From: Vaginimicrobium propionicum
GTDB taxonomy: Bacteria > Actinomycetota > Actinomycetes > Propionibacteriales > Propionibacteriaceae
Direction of reading: 5' to 3'
Assembly (NCBI RefSeq): GCF_900155645.1
Contig: NZ_LT706985.1
Span: 1,722,051-1,786,050 of the forward strand
DNA length: 64,000 nucleotides
The translations under genes and the position numbers were made by a program. The notes below the pieces were generated by a model. That model saw only the letters and a program-made list of their open reading frames with translations, did not search any database and was not told the origin of the DNA. The number at the start of each line of letters is the position of its first letter. Positions within the stretch are counted from its first letter, which is position 1. Shown in pieces: positions 7,840 through 16,807 of the stretch.

Positions 7840-10356
7840 TTATTCTTCAGCTAGCGCTTCTGTTGGTGGCGCTGTTGCGGCCTGGTGTCCAGGCAAGATA
7901 GACGCCAACGTGCCAGCGATTATGGTGGCGGCAATCATTGCTAGCGTTAACCCGACGTCCAAACTGAAGTGGGTCTTGCTAATTAACTGGACGTCCATCT
8001 CAGTATTCATCTGGCTGATGAGAGCCGAGATACCCACCCAGCCGAAGAACGCACCAAAAATAAGGCCGACGATTAGCCCAGCCAGAGACAACAGTAGTGC
8101 TTCGATGGTCAGCATTGTCCGCAGCGAGCCACGCTGCATGCCTAACGCCCGCAACAGGGCAGATTCGCGTTTGCGTTCAATGACCGACAGGGTCAACGTA
8201 TTTGAGACACCAACTAGGGCTATCAGCACGGCCACGGCCAGCAACGCCGTGACGATTAGCACCATCGCGTCCAGTACCTTGAAGAAAATCATTGATTCGG
8301 GGGCGGCGCCGGAAATGGCTATTTGCTGGTCATAACTTGAAGCGGTCTCTAGTAGCTGGTTTAGGGTTGCTGCCGTGTTCTCCAGGTCGACCAAATGTAG
8401 CCACACGCTGGTCACCATTGGTTCGCCACCGAGTTTGTCCAGCGTTGCGGGTGAAACAATGACTTGCCGATAAGTTTGCGGATAGTAAGATTTTTCAACC
8501 CGTAAAGTTACTGACCCAGACTCGCCAGTCAAGGTAACGGACTTTTGATCCCCTAAGACCATTGGCACTAATGCCACATCGTCAGGGATGGTTTCAGGCG
8601 GCGAGTTTCTTGCCGCTTCATGAGCCTGCGGTGACCAGGCGGTAACAAGCACATTTCTGGACTCACCCTTATCATTGTCAGCCTTAGCCTTAACACCAAA
8701 TAATTTGGCTTTATGCGCGACGCCAGGCAGTCCGTCCAGTTTGTGCAATAAGGCGTTTGGAAGGGGTTGAATCTCGGTTTCTTCCCCGTTTTCGTCAGAG
8801 CCAAAGTGAGAGGTTATGGATAAATCAATGGGCATCCTGACGTTAATCTCGTCGCTAATCGTGCTGCGTATCGAAGCGGCACCCACCTGCAAGGTGATGA
8901 TTAGCCCGATGGCCAACATCAATGCGGTGGCAGTGGCAGAGGCTCGCCCGGGGTTACGCAGGGTATTTTCCACTGCCAAGTTGCCTACGGGTCGGCCTCT
9001 AAATGGGGCGCCGAGCAGTCGAATCACTGCCGGAATATAAAGCGGCGCACCGAAAAGGACGCCCAAGGTGAGCAGTGCCGACCCGAGCACAGCCGCGGGT
9101 AGCGCTAGGGAGGGAATCAAGAAACTAACGATGATTCCGACTACTCCGATAATTGCTAGCAGTGAACAGATGACGACGCGCATAGTGGTGGCGCGTTTTG
9201 CCTCCTTTTCAGTCGTAATCGGACGCAGCGCCTCCAGCGGTTTAACGCGGGAGGTGCGCATTATTGGAATCATCGCTGCCGCTACCGTGATGAGTACGCC
9301 AACAACCCATTCGATAGCCAGTTCGCCCCAGGGTATCGTCAACCCAAAAACTAAAGTGGAGGCGAATGCAGTGCCGCCAGCCGCCGCGCCTAGACCCAAC
9401 ACAATTCCGCCGCTAGAGCCGAGAGCGCCCAAGAAGATGGCTTCTGTTAGGTAGCGAGCCCGTATCTGGCTAGTTGTTGCTCCAACGCAGCGCAGCAAGC
9501 CGATTTGGCGGCGACGCTGAGTCAACAAGATGGTGAAAGTGTTAGCGATGATTATCATGCCGACTACTAGCGCTATCGAGGCGAAAACCAGCAAGGCGTT
9601 ACGCATCGAATCGAAGTTGCCGGTGAAGTTCTTGGTAGCTTCAGCGCGAACATCGGCGCTCGGTTGCGCCAATAAATCACTAGTAGGTTCGGCGTCGGGG
9701 GATAAGAATTGTTTGAGGGCTTTAGACACCTGGTCAGCGCACTGTTGAGGTGAATAACCATCAGCCGTTTTTATGACGATGACGCCGCCACGGAGAATCT
9801 CGATATCGTCAGCCTTGGCTACCATCCCAGTAGGTCGAAGTAGCGCCGAGGGATCGTTGGTGAGCCCTGAGACTGTTAGCTTTTCCGCGTAGGTGGACAG
9901 CGTGTCGCCAACTGTAACCCCTAGTTGTTTCGCCACATCTTTAGGTAATGCAATCTGGCCTTGACCAGGCCAATCGCCTGTCGTCAGCTTCGCCCAGCGA
10001 AACGGCTCGGCAACCAGCGAGGTGGTGTCGATGAGATGGTCGTCGCCGTCTTTGGTAGTTACTGATTGGGTATATCTGGCGACGACATCAAAAGTGCCAA
10101 CCGAGTCAAGAGAGTTAAGAGCAGCAACAACATCTGTTGGTTCTACGTGTTGAGCCGGCCATTCAATCTTGGCCACCACATCCGCTTTCGAGGCGTAGAT
10201 AGTGGATTCTTTGGCCAGCACATCTGATTGGGTGCGAATAAAGACGCTGACCGCAGCCATGAAACCGATAGAGATAGTTATCGCTATCAACGTGGCGATT
10301 AGCCGCGCAGGGTGGAAACGTAGCTGAGCGAAAGCGTCGCGAAAGTTTCTGCTCAT
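7840..10356 (-). CDS. MacB/FtsX-type ABC transporter permease
   Basis: This 838-residue membrane protein has the long-permease layout: an N-terminal helix (about residues 18-40), an extracytoplasmic MacB_PCD-like domain (to about 250), three helices of a first FtsX domain (about 255-375), a central pair of helices (about 395-450), a second extracytoplasmic domain, and a second FtsX domain (about 690-835). The RQIGLLRCVGAT and RESALLRALGM segments are typical FtsX cytoplasmic loops. Such permeases move lipids, peptides or lipoproteins or drive mechanotransmission rather than classic substrate transport. The ATG overlaps the ATPase stop as TAATG, so the two genes are coupled. The substrate is unknown. 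Confidence 0.93.
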   Translation of the reverse strand: MSRNFRDAFAQLRFHPARLIATLIAITISIGFMAAVSVFIRTQSDVLAKESTIYASKADVVAKIEWPAQHVEPTDVVAALNSLDSVGTFDVVARYTQSVTTKDGDDHLIDTTSLVAEPFRWAKLTTGDWPGQGQIALPKDVAKQLGVTVGDTLSTYAEKLTVSGLTNDPSALLRPTGMVAKADDIEILRGGVIVIKTADGYSPQQCADQVSKALKQFLSPDAEPTSDLLAQPSADVRAEATKNFTGNFDSMRNALLVFASIALVVGMIIIANTFTILLTQRRRQIGLLRCVGATTSQIRARYLTEAIFLGALGSSGGIVLGLGAAAGGTAFASTLVFGLTIPWGELAIEWVVGVLITVAAAMIPIMRTSRVKPLEALRPITTEKEAKRATTMRVVICSLLAIIGVVGIIVSFLIPSLALPAAVLGSALLTLGVLFGAPLYIPAVIRLLGAPFRGRPVGNLAVENTLRNPGRASATATALMLAIGLIITLQVGAASIRSTISDEINVRMPIDLSITSHFGSDENGEETEIQPLPNALLHKLDGLPGVAHKAKLFGVKAKADNDKGESRNVLVTAWSPQAHEAARNSPPETIPDDVALVPMVLGDQKSVTLTGESGSVTLRVEKSYYPQTYRQVIVSPATLDKLGGEPMVTSVWLHLVDLENTAATLNQLLETASSYDQQIAISGAAPESMIFFKVLDAMVLIVTALLAVAVLIALVGVSNTLTLSVIERKRESALLRALGMQRGSLRTMLTIEALLLSLAGLIVGLIFGAFFGWVGISALISQMNTEMDVQLISKTHFSLDVGLTLAMIAATIIAGTLASILPGHQAATAPPTEALAEE

Positions 10357-11120
10357 TAGTCCTCCAGCCCAGCCATTGCACCATTAACTGTGGCGGCGGT
10401 TGGGGAATTAATTTCATTTACGATCTTGCCGTCGAACAACATTAGCGCCCGGTCAGCGTAGCTAGCGGCGTTAGCATCGTGGGTGACCATGATGATTGTT
10501 TGGCCTAGCTCGTCACAGCAGCGACGCAAGTATTCCAGCAGATTACGGGAGGCTTTAGAGTCCAGTGCTCCGGTGGGTTCATCAGCAAAAACTACGTTTG
10601 GGTGAGTGATTAAAGCCCTAGCGATCGCCACTCGTTGAGCTTGTCCGCCAGACAATTCACTTGGTCGGTGGCTGAGCCTATCGGCTATCCCTAGAGAGTT
10701 AACTAGCTGGTCAAACCATGCTTTATCTGGTTTCTTGCCAGCCAATTCCAGCGGTAGCAAAATATTTTGGGTCGCCGTCAAGGTAGGCAGCAAATTAAAA
10801 GATTGAAAGACGAAACCGATTTTTTCGCGTCTGGTCAAAGTTAGATCACGGTCAGATAGTTGAGCCAATTCCAGGCCAGCCAGCACTACCCGACCTGAAG
10901 TGATGCGATCAAGACCAGCTAAGCAATGCATCAATGTTGATTTCCCAGACCCGGAAGGTCCCATAATCGCGGTGAAAGTACCAGGCCAAAACGCCACATC
11001 GACGTTATTTAACGCGGTAACCCCATTGTGAGCGGACTCATAGATCTTGGTTAGTGCTTGCGTATAGACCACTGGCTCGCTCGTTGCGCGTTTAGGAAAG
11101 TCTGGTGCTTGCACGGTCAT
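10356..11120 (-). CDS. ABC transporter ATP-binding protein (MacB/LolD type)
   Basis: This 254-residue ATPase powers the adjacent FtsX-type permease. It shows Walker A GPSGSGKST, Q-loop VFQSFNLLPTLTA, signature LSGGQAQRVAIARAL, Walker B VVFADEPTGALD and the H-loop MVTHD. The LPTLTA segment after the Q-loop and the DEPTGALD box are typical of LolD/MacB ATPases. The start at 11120 (MTVQAPDF) is preferred because an AAGGTAG lies 5-11 bases upstream; a longer frame opens at 11150 but lacks such a site. A palindromic stretch lies between this gene and the divergent FUSC-like gene. Confidence 0.93.
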   Translation of the reverse strand: MTVQAPDFPKRATSEPVVYTQALTKIYESAHNGVTALNNVDVAFWPGTFTAIMGPSGSGKSTLMHCLAGLDRITSGRVVLAGLELAQLSDRDLTLTRREKIGFVFQSFNLLPTLTATQNILLPLELAGKKPDKAWFDQLVNSLGIADRLSHRPSELSGGQAQRVAIARALITHPNVVFADEPTGALDSKASRNLLEYLRRCCDELGQTIIMVTHDANAASYADRALMLFDGKIVNEINSPTAATVNGAMAGLED

Positions 11121-11197
11121 TATTTCTACCTTTCGTAATTGCTGAGCCAAACTTATCGAAGCTGTGAGAGTATCTATGCTTAGGCGCGGTTAGATTC

Positions 11198-11223
11198 GGG
11201 TTAAACCCTGACGATATTCAGGG
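11198..11223. promoter_or_regulatory. Overlapping palindromes between divergent genes
   Basis: GGGTTAAACCC (11198-11208) is immediately overlapped by CCCTGA-CGATAT-TCAGGG (11206-11223). The site lies midway between the divergent starts at 11120 and 11248 and has no T-run, so an operator is more likely than a terminator. The binding protein is unknown. Confidence 0.35.
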
Positions 11224-11247
11224 CAAGCTCGCCGATAGGAGGGCAAA

Positions 11248-12519
11248 ATGGGCGATGACAACGTCGAAGGCAGAAATAGCAGCCAGGAAGATTCAGGTCA
11301 GGATAGGCCTAAGCGTCGTTATTTGAGCTATTACAAAGCCCGGTGGCGTGCGGGTTTGACCCGTGTGCGCGGCGCTTGGCAACCAAACCTTATAGCCGCC
11401 ATATTCTCCACAATCTCTTGGGTGATTTGTCACAATCTACTCGGTGCGCCCAGCCCTATTTTCGCACCCATAGCTACCTACCTATGTTTAGGTTTCAGCC
11501 GTAACCGTAATGTCAGAAAAGTTGTTGAGATCGGTATTGGTGCTAGCCTCGGCGTCATTCTAGGTGGGGTAGTGGCAGAGACATTCGGTTTCGGTTGGTG
11601 GCAGCTGCTGTTGATGATGGCAATTTTCCCGCTAATCGGACGCCTGATTGACCGCGCCGAGTTGACCGCTTTTCAAATCGGTATTCAGGGCATAGTGATG
11701 GCCTCAATGGTTGCCTCCGGTACAGCCCCCGGCTGGCAGGGCATCATAGAACGGAGCACAGACGCCATTGTCGGCTCACTAATAGCGCTAGGGGCAACAT
11801 TGGTGCTGCCAGTAAATACCGAATCCAGGCCAAGGCGTTACGCCGTCTTAGCGTTAACTGAGCTAGCCAGAGCATTGCGACAAATCGGGCATGGCATGGC
11901 CAAAGGTGAAATTGAGCAGGTAGCTAGCGTGCGCGGTTTACTTAGTGGTGTCAGGGAAACCATTGATGACGGGGAGCTTGCCCTGGCTAGTAGCAAAGAT
12001 ACGGCTCGAGTCAACCCAGTGGCTAGGCAATCCAGCCAACAGCTAGAAGAATTAGATCGGATGCTGTTAATTGCCGACCGAATTGAAACAACCATCTACA
12101 TGATTGAGCGGCAAAGCCGAGGCATGATCGCCGAAAGCGGGTCAATGACCAAAATAGCCCCCTACGTGCTTGATTGCGCATTGACACTGGACAAGGTTGC
12201 TGCCGGGATTGAGCGTTGGGATCGTCCTACCAAAGCTAGAAATGAAGCAGTTGCCCTAGCTAGCCGTCTCGAACCAGATCAGCTGGCGCATTCTGGCGAT
12301 GATTGGCGCACCGCAACTATCACGTCTTTACTTAGGGCTGTAGTGGTAGACACTTTGCAATTAACCGGGCTATCAAATGCCCAAGCCAGAGGCGCTTTAG
12401 CGGGTAATGAACCAAGGACTACTGGCTCTACACCTGTTATTGAGGATGCTGACCGGCGGTCAAATTTGTGGGGAACGGAAGAACTGCCGCGAATAGGAAA
12501 ACCGCAAATCGACGATTAA
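11248..12519 (+). CDS. FUSC/aromatic-acid-exporter-like membrane protein
   Basis: This 423-residue protein has a basic N-terminal tail, a hydrophobic block of about six helices (residues about 47-190) and a long helical cytoplasmic region (about 195-380). This half-size form matches the FUSC/ArAE-like (DUF939-type) family, putative efflux proteins for aromatic acids or other weak acids. The segment FSRNRNVRKVVEIGIGASLG between helices is typical of the family. A GGAGGG ribosome site precedes the ATG at 11248. It is divergent from the ABC genes, and its 3' end overlaps the convergent LytR_C gene by 4 bases. The transported compound is unknown. Confidence 0.75.
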   Translation: MGDDNVEGRNSSQEDSGQDRPKRRYLSYYKARWRAGLTRVRGAWQPNLIAAIFSTISWVICHNLLGAPSPIFAPIATYLCLGFSRNRNVRKVVEIGIGASLGVILGGVVAETFGFGWWQLLLMMAIFPLIGRLIDRAELTAFQIGIQGIVMASMVASGTAPGWQGIIERSTDAIVGSLIALGATLVLPVNTESRPRRYAVLALTELARALRQIGHGMAKGEIEQVASVRGLLSGVRETIDDGELALASSKDTARVNPVARQSSQQLEELDRMLLIADRIETTIYMIERQSRGMIAESGSMTKIAPYVLDCALTLDKVAAGIERWDRPTKARNEAVALASRLEPDQLAHSGDDWRTATITSLLRAVVVDTLQLTGLSNAQARGALAGNEPRTTGSTPVIEDADRRSNLWGTEELPRIGKPQIDD

Positions 12520-13088
12520 CCCTCGTTGGTGGTTTGTTCAGCCTCCGATTGTTCGGGCGCGGCAGTTTCGGTCTGGCTAGCTGCTGACTGGGAGGGCAAA
12601 CACACTTCGCCGCCAGGCACCTCAATAGAGGTGGGTGCGTCGGCGTTGAAACCAGCGTAATTATCTGAGACCAGCACGGAAACCGTGCCGTCGCCTCGCC
12701 CGTCAGCTCGGATAGTAGATTCTGGGAAAAATCCTTGAACAAGCTTTACTTCTGGTGCGTCTTCGCTAACTCCGACGATAACTGTGCCGGATTCGGGTGG
12801 CTCTTGGTTTCGTGGAGATTTGGTGATGAAACCTTTAGCTTTCAGTTGGTCGGTAACTTGGGCAGCTAGTCCAGGCGTAGAGCCGGTATTAAAAACTTGG
12901 ACACTGACCTTATCCACCGATAATTCCCCAGCCTCTTGTATTACGCATGGGGTGGTGTGATGGTTAGGGGGTCGCAGTAATTGTGAATAGCCCCACCAGG
13001 CGCCAAATGCCAACAGCACCACGAGGGCAACCAAAATGATGGGCGACGAGTATTTGCGCCAAATAGTTGGCAAGACGCCTCCTATCAT
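12516..13088 (-). CDS. LytR_C-domain membrane-anchored protein
   Basis: This 190-residue protein has one N-terminal helix (about residues 17-38, IILVALVVLLAFGAWWGY) and an extracellular LytR_C domain (about 58-150: VSVQVFNTGSTPGLAAQVTD, then a K-GF turn and IRADGRGDGTVSVLVS). A Ser/Thr/Glu-rich tail ends it. LytR_C domains occur on cell-envelope proteins linked to wall glycopolymer ligation, and single-domain forms like this are common in actinobacteria with no defined reaction. An AGGAGG lies inside the first codons of the long form, so translation may start at the TTG at 13073 instead. It follows a small conserved gene on the same strand. Confidence 0.85.
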   Translation of the reverse strand: MIGGVLPTIWRKYSSPIILVALVVLLAFGAWWGYSQLLRPPNHHTTPCVIQEAGELSVDKVSVQVFNTGSTPGLAAQVTDQLKAKGFITKSPRNQEPPESGTVIVGVSEDAPEVKLVQGFFPESTIRADGRGDGTVSVLVSDNYAGFNADAPTSIEVPGGEVCLPSQSAASQTETAAPEQSEAEQTTNEG

Positions 13089-13133
13089 GAGTAACTAACT
13101 AGCCAAACAATAGTGCACAGCTAGTCAAGGCTC

Positions 13134-13451
13134 CTAGCTCGATTGCGGATTATTATCTTCAGTTAAGGGTAAAATCCGGGCATGAACGGTAGGACGCTGC
13201 TGTAGGGCGGCGCGAAGCGCTCGGTGGAGCCCATCCTCTAAGAAAAGCTCGCCGCGCCATTCGACGACGTGAGCAAATAGATCGCCATAGAAGGTGGAAT
13301 CTTCGTCCAACATGGTGTTCAGATCAAGAGTGCGTTTTGTCGTCACGAGTTGATCGAGACGAACTTGCTGAGGCGGGATTTTAGCCCAGTCACGATTTCT
13401 AAAACCGTGTTCTGGGTAAGGACGCCCCTGGCCGACTCGTTTGAAAATCAC
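13134..13451 (-). CDS. Conserved actinobacterial protein, neighbour of LytR_C
   Basis: This 105-residue protein belongs to a small family often found just upstream of LytR_C genes in actinobacteria and sometimes annotated as a VapB-like antitoxin. Conserved-looking segments are MIFKRVGQGRPYPEHG, IPPQQVRLDQLVTTK, LDEDSTFYGDLFAHVVEW and LEDGLHRALRAAL. The DGxHR box resembles the ParB-like nuclease fold, but the rest is too short to call. No toxin gene sits next to it. The function is not established. Confidence 0.8.
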   Translation of the reverse strand: MIFKRVGQGRPYPEHGFRNRDWAKIPPQQVRLDQLVTTKRTLDLNTMLDEDSTFYGDLFAHVVEWRGELFLEDGLHRALRAALQQRPTVHARILPLTEDNNPQSS

Positions 13452-13516
13452 AACTCAATGTTACTCAACTGAGAAGAGAAGGGGTTGAGTTGGTCGATTA
13501 AGGCGATAATAGACGG

Positions 13517-13954
13517 GTGAGAAAAGCCAGCCGTCTACCGAATCTATTGATGAAAGGTGGGGCAAGTCTGTGCATATTGGGATTAATTATTGGCAGACTT
13601 TGCGCCGAAAACAACACCTTAGGGCAGACGATATTCACCCTCATTTTTGCACTAATTTTTGGTGCCTTAATTTTCGGTGTCACTCGAGGCGTGGAATCGC
13701 GCCTAGCTAGCGCTAACCCGCTAGCTAGAATCCCACAATCTGCCCCGCTTAGACTTGTCGAAATAGGTTGTTGGGTGATCGCTTGTCTGATGTGGCTGTT
13801 GCTGATTTTTGTTGGCATAGTGATTTTTAGTGCCACTAGCGCTTCGGCTATCTGGAATGGTTTCGGCACCTTTGGGTTGGCCTTGTGTGCCACTGGGGCG
13901 GCACTATTAACTGGCCAGATGCGTCGTGAATTTAATACCCAATATCCCGACTAG
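13517..13954 (+). CDS. Small four-helix membrane protein
   Basis: This 145-residue protein has a basic start and four hydrophobic segments (about residues 14-26, 36-54, 78-105 and 115-132). No family is recognised. The GTG at 13517 is used because the frame is open from there, but its ribosome site is poor; ATG 13550 is an alternative. It stands alone between two minus-strand genes. Confidence 0.6.
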   Translation: MRKASRLPNLLMKGGASLCILGLIIGRLCAENNTLGQTIFTLIFALIFGALIFGVTRGVESRLASANPLARIPQSAPLRLVEIGCWVIACLMWLLLIFVGIVIFSATSASAIWNGFGTFGLALCATGAALLTGQMRREFNTQYPD

Positions 13955-13967
13955 GTGTTTAGTTAAA

Positions 13968-14002
13968 TGTTGGGTCTGGCCGCTGCCTGACCAGACCCAA
14001 CA
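13968..14002 (-). terminator. Hairpin terminator downstream of gdhA
   Basis: TGTTGGGTCTGG (13968-13979) and CCAGACCCAACA (13991-14002) form a perfect 12-bp stem with an 11-base loop, 9 bases beyond the gdhA stop. On the minus strand it is followed by TTTAACT, a short U tract. It may also stop the convergent membrane-protein gene. Confidence 0.7.
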
Positions 14003-14010
14003 ACTAGTCC

Positions 14011-15384
<1,374 letters not shown>

Positions 15385-16650
15385 TTATCTGGGCGCTCCG
15401 CTTTCTGTGCTGACATTAGTAGCGGTTGATGTTGTTTCGTCAGAGCGTCCATTTTCTGGCGTATTGCTCTGGGTTGGTTCAGCTGCGCTAGTCTCGGCCG
15501 GCGCCGGCGGATAATGCGGTTGTGCAGGTACGATCTCTGGCTCCAACTGGTCGTTAGTAGGCGCTTGAGTTTGATTCTGGGTGGCGGTTTGCGTCTGAGT
15601 TTGAGTCAAGGTGACGGTCGGTACCGGCTCGGGGCTTGTTCCAGGACGAAGCCAGCCTAACGCCAACAAAATCAATAACATCGCGATGATGACCGCGATT
15701 AGAATTTTCGGAGCCAGTGCTGCTCGCCTTGAATTAGTCGCCGGTATCGTTTCGGTGGCTTTATAGCGTGGAGTGATGGACGGATCAGCAGCGATAGCTG
15801 CCATCTCTTGGCTGGCCTGAGCTGCACTAGGACGTTCATTGGCTTTCTTAGACAACATCCTGCTCAAGAGGGCATCCAATGCCAAAGGAGCGTCAGGACG
15901 TAAATCGGTTAGCGGTAGCGGGTCGTCATAAACTTGGGCGTGAGCGACCGCCACCGATGAATCGCCGGCGAAAGGCGGGCGTCCAGCAAATAAGAAATAG
16001 GCCACGCAACCTAGTGAATAAATATCGGATTCTGGGCCGATTGTTTTATTCATGGCTTGTTCGGGTGACATATATGCGGCTGTACCAATAGCCGTAGCCA
16101 CTCCCGTTAATTGGGTTTCAGTTTCGTTCATTAATCGAGCGATACCAAAATCAACGAGAACAGGGAGCCCTTTGGCAGGTTCGTCTATTAGATCCGGTAA
16201 GGCTCCATCTGGTTGTTTCGGGGCGGTCAAGACGATATTGGCAGGTTTGACATCTCGGTGAGTGATGCCGGAATCGTGAGCCACCTGCAAACCGCTGGCT
16301 ACCGCAGAAAGGATCTGCAAACCGCTGGTGTAGTCTAGCGGGCCGGCCTCGCGCACTAGTGTTGACAGATTCGGTCCAGACAGTAAATCCATCACCAAGA
16401 AAGCGGTAGAGCCATCGGTGCCCGTGTCATAAACCTTGACGATATTGGGGTGGTTCAGCCCCGCAATTGCAACTCCTTCGCGACGGAATCTCTCCGGCAC
16501 TGTGGAATCGTCATTAGCCTCCAAATCGACGAGTTTCACCGCTACTGTGCGTTGCAGAAGAATATCTTGAGCTTGCCAAACTTCACCTACAGACCCCCTA
16601 CCGATCATGGAATCAAGCCGGTATCTGTCGGCAATTAATTTGGGGCTCAT
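15385..16650 (-). CDS. Membrane Ser/Thr protein kinase, PknB-like
   Basis: This 421-residue kinase has a cytoplasmic Hanks-type domain (residues about 9-275): Gly loop IGRGSVGEVW, VAVKLV lysine, THRDVKPANIVL catalytic loop, VDFGIARL, TAAYMSPEQ activation segment and DIYSLGCVAYFLFAGRPPF. A single membrane helix follows (about 312-330, ILIAVIIAMLLILLALGW), then an extracellular tail of about 90 residues rich in Thr, Gln, Pro and Ser, with a TQTQTQTATQNQTQ repeat. There are no PASTA domains, so it is not a canonical wall-sensing PknB; the low-complexity tail may reach into or span the wall. Its targets are not evident. Confidence 0.93.
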   Translation of the reverse strand: MSPKLIADRYRLDSMIGRGSVGEVWQAQDILLQRTVAVKLVDLEANDDSTVPERFRREGVAIAGLNHPNIVKVYDTGTDGSTAFLVMDLLSGPNLSTLVREAGPLDYTSGLQILSAVASGLQVAHDSGITHRDVKPANIVLTAPKQPDGALPDLIDEPAKGLPVLVDFGIARLMNETETQLTGVATAIGTAAYMSPEQAMNKTIGPESDIYSLGCVAYFLFAGRPPFAGDSSVAVAHAQVYDDPLPLTDLRPDAPLALDALLSRMLSKKANERPSAAQASQEMAAIAADPSITPRYKATETIPATNSRRAALAPKILIAVIIAMLLILLALGWLRPGTSPEPVPTVTLTQTQTQTATQNQTQAPTNDQLEPEIVPAQPHYPPAPAETSAAEPTQSNTPENGRSDETTSTATNVSTESGAPR

Positions 16651-16760
16651 GTCTCTATTCTGGCCAATCTCTTCTCAAAGTGCCTAACTGGAATGCGCGT
16701 TTCAGCCCAAAGATTTAGTTACCTTTTTCGTTAACTTCAAACAGCTTGGCCGAAGCGCTT

Positions 16761-16793
16761 AAAAATCGCTATCACAAGACGATAACTCTTGTG
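16761..16793 (-). terminator. Possible terminator after the ABC exporter operon
   Basis: CACAAG (16773-16778) pairs with CTTGTG (16788-16793); on the minus strand ATAGCGATTTTT follows, and on the plus strand CGTTTTTG follows, so it could act in both directions. The stem is only 6 bp. Confidence 0.45.
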
Positions 16794-16807
16794 CGTTTTT
16801 GTCAATG

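Noticed and set aside
15550-15605. Tandem repeat (TQTQTQ codons) in the membrane kinase gene as a variable-number locus
   Set aside because: The repeat is short and imperfect at the DNA level, so slippage variation is not supported.
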